NCBI GenBank assembly: GCA_945834545.1
Contig: CAMAHO010000144.1
Coordinates: forward strand, 1 to 5,437
Length of the DNA: 5,437 nucleotides
Source: an uncultured Lachnospiraceae bacterium
Lineage (GTDB): Bacteria; Bacillota; Clostridia; Lachnospirales; Lachnospiraceae
Direction: 5' to 3'
Program-made: the position numbers and the translations under genes
In this document: piece after piece, positions 1 through 4,524 of the stretch
How positions within the stretch are numbered: the first letter of the stretch is position 1
Layout: each line of letters opens with the position of its first letter
The notes under the pieces: model-generated
Told to the model about the DNA's origin: nothing
The model's database searches: none
The model's input: the letters and a program-made list of their open reading frames with translations, nothing else

Positions 1-1241
1 CTGTTATAGTACACCTCCACCATTTCCTCTATGCGTTTTAACCAAAGAATCTCCTGGTAACTCAGCCACTTGGTAGATAGGACCTCGAAGGGCTCCTTGT
101 CCTGATATACCAGTTCATAGTTCTCCTGCATCTGTTCCATATAGGTCCCCTTAAGGACCTTTAAGAAGCCAAGCTGAAGCTGATTTGGCCGCATTCTGTA
201 AACCTCGTCGAAGGAGCGTTCAAAGCTCTTTAAATCCTCCATAGGCAGACCGGCAATCAAATCCAGATGTTGATGAATATTCCCCTGCCTTCGGATTTGC
301 TCTACCACAGCCTTTACTCTGTCTAAATCAGTCACTCTATGAATTTCCCCAATGGTATCCGGGTTTGTAGACTGTACTCCAATCTCTAACTGCACCAACC
401 CGGGTCGCATTTTCTGCAAAATGGCAAGCTCCTCCTTGGTCATCAAATCTGCCGCTATCTCAAAGTGGAAGTTGGTGACGCCATTGTCATTTTCCAGAAT
501 GAACTGCAAAAGCTGCCTGGTTCTTTCCCTGTCGGCATTAAAGGTTCTGTCCACAAACTTTACCTGAGGCACCTTGTGTTCCAGCAAGATGCTCAGCTCG
601 TGAAAGACCTTTGGAAGACTCTTAAACCGCAGCTTTTTATCGATAGACGAAAGGCAATAACTGCAGCCAAAGGGACAGCCTCTGCTGGATTCATAATAGA
701 TGATGCGGTTTTCAAAGGGCTCCATGGTCTCGTACACAAAGGGCAGCTCATCCAGAGAAAGCAGCTCCCTGTCCCCAGTATATCCGTTCCGTGTAGTGAT
801 GCCCTTTATCCGGCTTAACTGCTCCGGGGAGGGCTCTTCCTCTGATCCATAAAGCTCCGCCAGTTCTGAAAAGCTGGCCTCCCCCTCCCCCACCAGAATC
901 AAATCAATCTCAGGGTGCTCCTGTAAGAAGCTCTCTGCGCGGAAGCTGACCTCAGGACCTCCTAACCAGATGTCACAGTCGGGGAGTATTTTTTTCAGGG
1001 TGCCGGCCAACTCCAACACCAGAGAAATATTCCATATATAACAGGAAAATGCCACGATTCGAGGTTTTTGTGTGTAGATTCCCCGAAGGATGGCATCTCT
1101 GTGCTGGTTTATGGTAAATTCCAAAATCTCAATCTGACATCCCTGTCGTATATTTTGGGTGCAATAGGCCTTTAAGCTGTACACCGCCAGGTTGGAATGA
1201 ATATACTTGGAATTTATGGCAACCAGTGCTATTTTACTCAT
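1..1241 (-). CDS. B12-binding domain radical SAM protein (DUF4080-like), 3' end cut off by window
   Basis: My own reading of the reverse strand gives an uninterrupted frame of 413 codons from ATG at 1241-1239, starting MSKIALVAINSKYIHSN, with no stop before the window edge. Residues about 1-140 look like a Rossmann-type cobalamin-binding domain (FSCYIWN near residue 75, LGGPEVS at 93-99, VGEGE at 117-121); the classical DxHxxG base-off motif is not seen. Residues about 180-390 look like a radical SAM domain. Its 4Fe-4S ligands are C189, C193 and C196 in SRGCPFGCSYC (CxxxCxxC), followed by FVDRTFN, FEIAADL, LEIGVQS and DLIAGLP. This pattern fits the clostridial B12-binding radical SAM proteins with a C-terminal DUF4080 region, which here lies outside the window. 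The expected chemistry is SAM- and cobalamin-dependent radical methylation or rearrangement; the substrate is unknown. The start overlaps the upstream TSCPD gene by 8 bases, implying translational coupling. Family call is firm; the DUF4080 label is from memory of motif style. Confidence 0.9.
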   Translation of the reverse strand, partial: MSKIALVAINSKYIHSNLAVYSLKAYCTQNIRQGCQIEILEFTINQHRDAILRGIYTQKPRIVAFSCYIWNISLVLELAGTLKKILPDCDIWLGGPEVSFRAESFLQEHPEIDLILVGEGEASFSELAELYGSEEEPSPEQLSRIKGITTRNGYTGDRELLSLDELPFVYETMEPFENRIIYYESSRGCPFGCSYCLSSIDKKLRFKSLPKVFHELSILLEHKVPQVKFVDRTFNADRERTRQLLQFILENDNGVTNFHFEIAADLMTKEELAILQKMRPGLVQLEIGVQSTNPDTIGEIHRVTDLDRVKAVVEQIRRQGNIHQHLDLIAGLPMEDLKSFERSFDEVYRMRPNQLQLGFLKVLKGTYMEQMQENYELVYQDKEPFEVLSTKWLSYQEILWLKRIEEMVEVYYN

Positions 1242-1494
1242 TTGTCTTTTCCTGATCCAAGGCCAGACGAAGCGCCTTTGACAGCTGGTCCGGACAGGAG
1301 GTACCGCGCATTCTGCAATCAATTCCCTCCAGCTTGTCAATTACCTCCTGAACCTTCATACCTTTTACCAGGGACATAATTCCCTGGGTGTTTCCGTGAC
1401 AGCCACCGATAATCTGCACACTTTCTATCACATCTCCCTTCAGTTCAATCCGCATTTCCTGGGAGCACACTCCCATGGGCTTATAAATCATCAT
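1234..1494 (-). CDS. TSCPD domain protein (TIGR03905-type), 86 aa
   Basis: A complete small protein containing the family signature TSCPDQL (residues 65-71), preceded by YKPMGVCS (4-11) and GGCHGNTQG (30-38). Its four cysteines, C10, C32, C60 and C67, fall in the conserved blocks and could bind a metal or an Fe-S cluster; that is inference. TSCPD domains also occur at the C-terminus of some ribonucleotide reductases, but stand-alone proteins of this size have no established function. The start at 1494 lies inside the end of psd (14-base overlap), and a second ATG follows directly at 1491, so either Met1 or Met2 may be used. A purine-rich site (AAGGAAGAAG, within 1499-1508) sits upstream. The stop overlaps the start of the radical SAM gene by 8 bases. 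Tight coupling on both sides suggests it works with one of its neighbours. It is cytoplasmic, with no signal or membrane segment. Confidence 0.9.
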   Translation of the reverse strand: MMIYKPMGVCSQEMRIELKGDVIESVQIIGGCHGNTQGIMSLVKGMKVQEVIDKLEGIDCRMRGTSCPDQLSKALRLALDQEKTNE

Positions 1495-2344
1495 CTGTCT
1501 TCTTCCTTCCTATCTTTTCTCCCATTTTTACCGGATGCTCTATTCCCTGGTTTATTGTTCTTCTCAAGTCATCCCGCAATACTACAGCTTCCTTCCTCAG
1601 AAGTACCACTATGGTGCTTCCTCCATATAAAAACCTTCCCTTTTCCTGTCCTCTCAAAAAGCAGGCTTCCTGGTTGTTGTTGTGAATCTTGCCCACCAAC
1701 ATAGCGCCCACCTCAATCTGTGCCACCTTACCAAAATTATCCGTATCCATGATCGTGTATTCCCGGCAATTTCTCACGAACACAGGGATTTTTTCTAGTG
1801 CGATAGGGCGTACTGTGTGCAACTGCCCCGGAAGAAAGACATTTCTCCCCTTCCTTCCCCCATCCAGATAGCAATATCTGTGATAGTGGTTCACACATAA
1901 ACGAAAGACCAGACAATAGCCATCCCGAAACTCCCGGCTGACCTTGTCCTTGCCCAACAGGTCTGAAACCCGATACTTGCTCTGTTTTATAGGAAGCACG
2001 ATATCCTTCTTGATTTCATATACACTGAGCAAACCGTCGCAGGGCGAAATCAAGGCTTCCTTATGCATATCTACCGGTCTCTTCTTGGGATTGATACGAC
2101 GACAAAAGAAATCATTGAAGCAATGATAGTCTTCCTTTAAGTACTCCTCCATATCTATCTTGTTTTTCTTAAGAAAAGGACCAATCAGGAAACAGGACAG
2201 AGGGCTGTCCAAAAAGGCACCCGCTACCTTGGACAAAGGTCTGCTGGCCAGTAGCTTCAGACAAATTCTTCCCGGAATGGTTCTGTATAGAAAGGTGAGA
2301 AGCTTCCCTTCTTCCTTTTTTGTACTGTCAATATCCTTCGGCAT
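1481..2344 (-). CDS. psd: phosphatidylserine decarboxylase proenzyme, 287 aa
   Basis: Converts phosphatidylserine to phosphatidylethanolamine with a pyruvoyl cofactor, the last step of PE synthesis at the membrane. With the start at 2344 the protein is 287 aa, typical for the longer bacterial Psd form. The self-cleavage site is G241-G242-S243-T244 (FLYGGSTIVVLL): S243 would become the pyruvoyl group, leaving a beta chain of 242 and an alpha chain of 45 residues. The other catalytic residues of the family are visible as D103 in SPCDG and H155 in VNHYHR. FFCRRINPKKRP (79-90) is a further family block. The frame stays open upstream to an ATG at 2458, but that extension overlaps pssA by 62 bases and has no family resemblance. 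The ATG at 2344 has a good GAGGAG site at 2350-2355, so it is preferred. It lies 52 bases after pssA and overlaps the next gene by 14 bases. Confidence 0.96.
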   Translation of the reverse strand: MPKDIDSTKKEEGKLLTFLYRTIPGRICLKLLASRPLSKVAGAFLDSPLSCFLIGPFLKKNKIDMEEYLKEDYHCFNDFFCRRINPKKRPVDMHKEALISPCDGLLSVYEIKKDIVLPIKQSKYRVSDLLGKDKVSREFRDGYCLVFRLCVNHYHRYCYLDGGRKGRNVFLPGQLHTVRPIALEKIPVFVRNCREYTIMDTDNFGKVAQIEVGAMLVGKIHNNNQEACFLRGQEKGRFLYGGSTIVVLLRKEAVVLRDDLRRTINQGIEHPVKMGEKIGRKKTDDDL

Positions 2345-2349
2345 CTGTT

Positions 2350-2355
2350 CTCCTC
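2350..2355 (-). promoter_or_regulatory. ribosome binding site deciding the psd start
   Basis: Read on the minus strand, GAGGAG ends 5 bases before the ATG at 2344. It lies in a purine-rich run (GGGGAGAGGAGAACAG) between pssA and psd. The competing ATG at 2458 would have to be read from within the pssA coding region, so this site supports the shorter 287-residue protein. Confidence 0.75.
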
Positions 2356-2396
2356 TCCCCGCCTGTCCGGTGTATGTTGTGTGTTTTTTTGTCCTT

Positions 2397-3113
2397 TTAT
2401 CGAATGAAAGGCAGATGGATAAAAATTCGCGAAAATAAAAGGAACAGAAATTCCGCAAACCCGATTACCAGGCAAATCAGAATCCCTCGTATTCCCGGCT
2501 TGGGAACCTTGATTTTTAATAAAAATCCAAGACCCAGAAGGATAATACCCACAAAATAAACCAGAGAGATATCTGTTTTCGTCAGGTACTGCAGCAGCAT
2601 GATAAAGGGGAATAACAGGGCAGCAGTTGTAACCGGCACTCCCACAAAGGAGGTACGAACGCCTTCCTCTGTCTTCTGGCGAAGCTCTTCCGTCACATTA
2701 TAATAGGCCAGACGTATCAAGGCAGCCAAAACATATAACACCAATACTGCAGTAAATCCAATCTTTAACACGCCACAATACCAAGGACTTTCATACTTGA
2801 TGTACCCATGAATAAAGGCAAGGGCTGTGGAATTGCGAAGCAGAGCCTCGCCGATGCAGGCCGGCAGAACGCCAAAGGCTACAAGGTCTGATAAGGAATC
2901 GATTTGAATACCGAACTTACACTCAAACTCGCTCCTATTCTTTTTAGTCCTGGCAACTTTCCCGTCAAAAGCATCACACAGACCACAAAAAAGTAAAAAG
3001 AATACACCAATGTAAGGGTGACCCATCCCTGCAAGAGAGACAATAATTCCCGTTCCTGCACTCAACAATGATGCATATGTCAACCATACTGTGTAATCAT
3101 AAATTCCAATCAT
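2397..3113 (-). CDS. pssA: CDP-diacylglycerol--serine O-phosphatidyltransferase, 238 aa
   Basis: Transfers phosphatidyl from CDP-diacylglycerol to L-serine, giving phosphatidylserine and CMP. It is an integral membrane enzyme of the CDP-alcohol phosphotransferase family. The family motif is visible at residues 47-76: D47, D50, G51, A54, R55, then G68, D72 and D76 (CDAFDGKVAR followed by FGIQIDSLSD). The aspartates bind the metal ions and CDP group in characterised family members. The AR-to-G spacing here is 12 residues rather than the usual 8. A later block, RTSFVGVPVTTAA (153-165), corresponds to the conserved region common in PssA proteins. Hydrophobic segments lie near 9-29, 33-46, 78-100, 115-136, 158-175, 185-200 and 208-228. 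The enzyme identity rests partly on psd following directly: the pair makes PE. A strong SD precedes the start, and a 27-base gap separates it from the upstream membrane-protein gene. Confidence 0.94.
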   Translation of the reverse strand: MIGIYDYTVWLTYASLLSAGTGIIVSLAGMGHPYIGVFFLLFCGLCDAFDGKVARTKKNRSEFECKFGIQIDSLSDLVAFGVLPACIGEALLRNSTALAFIHGYIKYESPWYCGVLKIGFTAVLVLYVLAALIRLAYYNVTEELRQKTEEGVRTSFVGVPVTTAALLFPFIMLLQYLTKTDISLVYFVGIILLGLGFLLKIKVPKPGIRGILICLVIGFAEFLFLLFSRIFIHLPFIR

Positions 3114-3122
3114 TCCAAATAG

Positions 3123-3129
3123 TCCTCCC
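3123..3129 (-). promoter_or_regulatory. strong ribosome binding site of pssA
   Basis: GGGAGGA on the minus strand, 9 bases before the ATG at 3113, inside the 27-base gap after the upstream gene. It confirms the pssA start and argues for independent, efficient initiation on the shared transcript. Confidence 0.75.
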
Positions 3130-3140
3130 TATCCTTTCTC

Positions 3141-4208
3141 TCAATTTGTAATACCGCTCTGTTCCCTTTTATGTTCCAAGTAAAACAATCTTATGTATGC
3201 GTACAATACAATCAGTCCGCAGATGATCAAGCAGCTGTAAAAGGAAATGCTACGGCTCACCACTTCCAGATTCACTGCCAATTCCTCCGGTACGACGCCG
3301 GAAAATCCATCCAACAGCAGTAAATCATAGACTCCCATAGCACCCGGGATGGGTACACAGTTGGAGCCAATGGTCACCATACACTGGACTCCTATGACCT
3401 GGATGACATCCTGTGTTCTTTGGGTAAACCCCAAGAAACAGAATACTGTCACAAGCATTAAAGCCAGTCGCTGACCAAAATTTAACAAAAACATTTTTAT
3501 AAGCAATACAGGTCTGTCAATCAGGATTTGACATTCCCCCCTGTATTTTAGGATACTGGCATCCAGCTTCTCCTGCTTCTTTTCATAGTGTCTGATCAAG
3601 TGACATTTTTTTAGCAGCTTTAGGCATGCCGTTCCTAACTTATGTAGCCAGGAGTCGTGTCGAAGTAACAGATAAAAACCAACTGCCAACAACACCTGTA
3701 CAACGGCACCCACGACAATCAATATCTGAGAGGGCAAACGAAAGGTAAACCACACCTCAGGGCAAAGCAGGAGCGCAATGATTCCAATCACAACGATAGA
3801 AAAGGAATACATCATCAGGCAGCAAAGCAAGGCCACCGCACAAATGCTTCCCGGAATACCGTCCTTCATCATAAAGTAGGCGCAGGCCGGTTGTCCTCCT
3901 ATCGCGGACGGTGTGATGGCTGAAAAATACACATCCGTTGCGGCATACATGGAACCCTTGCGAATTCTGCAGGGATACCCATAGCTTCGCACAATCAACC
4001 GAATCGCAAAACCCTCAAAGAGGACGAAAAAGAGGGTGGACAGAAAGGCCAGTACCAGGGGAAGGGGTTGCATTTGCTGAACGGACTTCCACAAGCCGTG
4101 TAGTGAAAAGCTTTCACTTTGACTGGTCACTGCAAGGAAACTAAGAATTGCCAGTGCAAAGAATGCGAGAGTTCCAAACAATTTTTTTGTCAATTTTCTT
4201 TTTTGCAT
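3141..4208 (-). CDS. LPG-synthase TM / UPF0104 family flippase-like membrane protein, 355 aa
   Basis: A polytopic membrane protein with the conserved blocks of the lysylphosphatidylglycerol synthase transmembrane family (PF03706; YbhN/MprF N-terminal type): SAITPSAIGGQPACAYF at 96-112 and VPIPGAMGVYD at 285-295. Hydrophobic segments are near 10-27, 50-72, 122-148, 161-182, 235-260, 266-283 and 321-343, with a basic cytoplasmic-looking loop at 190-225. In MprF the equivalent domain translocates lysyl-phosphatidylglycerol; there is no aminoacyl-transferase domain here, so it is not a full MprF. Lying first in an operon with pssA and psd, it may move or sense an aminophospholipid, but no substrate can be read from the sequence. 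The start at 4208 gives the natural positively charged N-terminus (MQKRKLTKK), although no good SD is close: GGAG lies 13 bases upstream. It is probably the first gene of the operon. Confidence 0.9.
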   Translation of the reverse strand: MQKRKLTKKLFGTLAFFALAILSFLAVTSQSESFSLHGLWKSVQQMQPLPLVLAFLSTLFFVLFEGFAIRLIVRSYGYPCRIRKGSMYAATDVYFSAITPSAIGGQPACAYFMMKDGIPGSICAVALLCCLMMYSFSIVVIGIIALLLCPEVWFTFRLPSQILIVVGAVVQVLLAVGFYLLLRHDSWLHKLGTACLKLLKKCHLIRHYEKKQEKLDASILKYRGECQILIDRPVLLIKMFLLNFGQRLALMLVTVFCFLGFTQRTQDVIQVIGVQCMVTIGSNCVPIPGAMGVYDLLLLDGFSGVVPEELAVNLEVVSRSISFYSCLIICGLIVLYAYIRLFYLEHKREQSGITN

Positions 4209-4228
4209 AGTTAATCCGTGACTCCCGA

Positions 4229-4244
4229 TTCTCTAATTCTCTAA
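4229..4244 (-). repeat. tandem 8-bp repeat in the lipid-operon leader
   Basis: On the minus strand TTAGAGAA occurs twice head to tail (4244-4237 and 4236-4229), 20 bases upstream of the start at 4208. It may be a simple slippage duplication; a regulatory role is not shown. It pushes purine-rich sequence toward the start region but is too far away to act as an SD. Confidence 0.6.
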
Positions 4245-4312
4245 CTTTCACTTCAACCATATGTACTCTGCCGTAGGCTCAAAATCGTTTTAAACCTCTC
4301 TCACATTTTTAG

Positions 4313-4341
4313 ATTATACAATAAATGAACCTAATATTCCA
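4313..4341 (-). promoter_or_regulatory. probable promoter of the lipid operon
   Basis: On the minus strand a perfect TATAAT -10 box (4318-4313) lies 17 bases after a poor -35, TGGAAT (4341-4336, three of six consensus bases). Transcription would begin near 4306 and give a leader of about 98 nt before the first gene. The weak -35 suggests either low constitutive use or help from an activator. The -35 overlaps a small palindrome, TTCCATAGGAA (4337-4347). Confidence 0.5.
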
Positions 4342-4372
4342 TAGGAAATGACAGCGGAAACGGTATTTTACA

Positions 4373-4392
4373 AATCCTTAAGAATCCTTAAG
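4373..4392 (+). repeat. tandem 10-bp repeat upstream of the -35 box, candidate activator site
   Basis: AATCCTTAAG occurs twice without a gap (4373-4382 and 4383-4392), and each copy contains the palindrome CTTAAG. The period of 10 bp is about one helical turn, and the second copy ends 8 bases before the TTGACA -35 box at 4401. This geometry is typical of direct-repeat sites for OmpR/PhoB-type response regulators. The identity of any regulator is unknown. Confidence 0.6.
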
Positions 4393-4400
4393 AAATTGAT

Positions 4401-4429
4401 TTGACAGGTTATTCCTGTTGTGCTAGTAT
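4401..4429 (+). promoter_or_regulatory. sigma-A promoter of the amino-acid binding protein gene
   Basis: A perfect TTGACA -35 (4401-4406) is followed, after 17 bases, by TAGTAT (4424-4429), with TGC directly before it, giving an extended -10. Transcription is expected to start near A4435, leaving a leader of about 90 nt. The near-consensus match predicts strong expression, in keeping with an abundant binding protein. It is the only good plus-strand promoter I find in the region. Confidence 0.8.
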
Positions 4430-4440
4430 TATCCACGTTT

Positions 4441-4454
4441 AAGGGGCTACCCTT
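4441..4454 (+). other. leader hairpin A
   Basis: AAGGG (4441-4445) and CCCTT (4450-4454) can pair around a GCTA loop. The right arm overlaps the left arm of the next inverted repeat by three bases, so the two stems cannot both form fully. The stem is short and may be fortuitous. Confidence 0.35.
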
Positions 4455-4470
4455 GTCAGGCCTTGACAAG
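4452..4470 (+). promoter_or_regulatory. 19-bp inverted repeat just downstream of the transcription start
   Basis: CTTGTCAGGCCTTGACAAG has perfect 7-base arms (4452-4458 and 4464-4470) around a 5-base centre. At roughly +18 to +36 it could be a repressor operator in DNA or a stem-loop in the leader RNA. No U-run follows, so it is not an intrinsic terminator. Confidence 0.5.
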
Positions 4471-4509
4471 CGTCACTGCCAGGGTCTGGGTTCAAATTCA
4501 GCGTGACGC
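4470..4509 (+). other. long-range leader stem next to the ribosome binding site
   Basis: GCGTCAC (4470-4476) pairs perfectly with GTGACGC (4503-4509). With one bulged T at 4477, two more pairs form (GC at 4478-4479 with GC at 4501-4502). The enclosed part can form a small CCAG/CTGG hairpin (4479-4482 with 4486-4489) and contains TTCAAAT at 4491-4497. The stem ends 6 bases before the SD, so its folding could affect translation. I do not recognise a known riboswitch. Confidence 0.45.
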
Positions 4510-4515
4510 AGAAAT

Positions 4516-4520
4516 GAGGA
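4516..4520 (+). promoter_or_regulatory. ribosome binding site of the binding protein gene
   Basis: GAGGA followed by AATT and the ATG at 4525. The spacing of 4-5 bases is on the short side but workable. It fixes the start that yields a normal lipoprotein signal peptide. Confidence 0.7.
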
Positions 4521-4524
4521 AATT

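Larger units (their letters stand above)
4209..4524. other. divergent intergenic region
   Basis: This 316-base stretch separates the minus-strand lipid operon from the plus-strand binding-protein gene. I see no convincing protein gene in it. It holds one probable promoter in each direction, a tandem 10-bp repeat next to the plus promoter, inverted repeats in the plus-strand leader, and a tandem 8-bp repeat in the minus-strand leader. These are listed separately. Confidence 0.85.

Noticed and set aside
465..818. Plus-strand open frame of 117 codons inside the radical SAM gene
   Set aside because: It is antisense to an unbroken radical SAM frame with all key motifs, and has no SD or recognisable domain.
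1396..1704. Plus-strand open frame of 102 codons across the psd/TSCPD junction
   Set aside because: It is antisense to two well-supported genes. Its Leu/Pro/Phe/Ser-rich composition is what the opposite strand of purine-rich coding sequence gives.
2345..2396. Run of seven T on the plus strand between pssA and psd considered as a terminator
   Set aside because: On the coding (minus) strand it reads as A-residues, and there is no stable hairpin beside it.
2345..2458. 38-residue N-terminal extension of Psd from an ATG at 2458
   Set aside because: It would overlap pssA by 62 bases and adds no family sequence; the ATG at 2344 has its own good SD.
4141..4260. Small minus-strand frame of 39 codons starting at 4260, overlapping the first operon gene
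   Set aside because: It has no convincing SD and overlaps the membrane-protein gene in another frame. Its basic composition follows from A-rich leader sequence. A leader peptide cannot be excluded but is not supported.
4452..4470. Inverted repeat considered as a transcription terminator
   Set aside because: No T-run follows on either strand, and the site lies inside the leader of an apparently strongly expressed gene.
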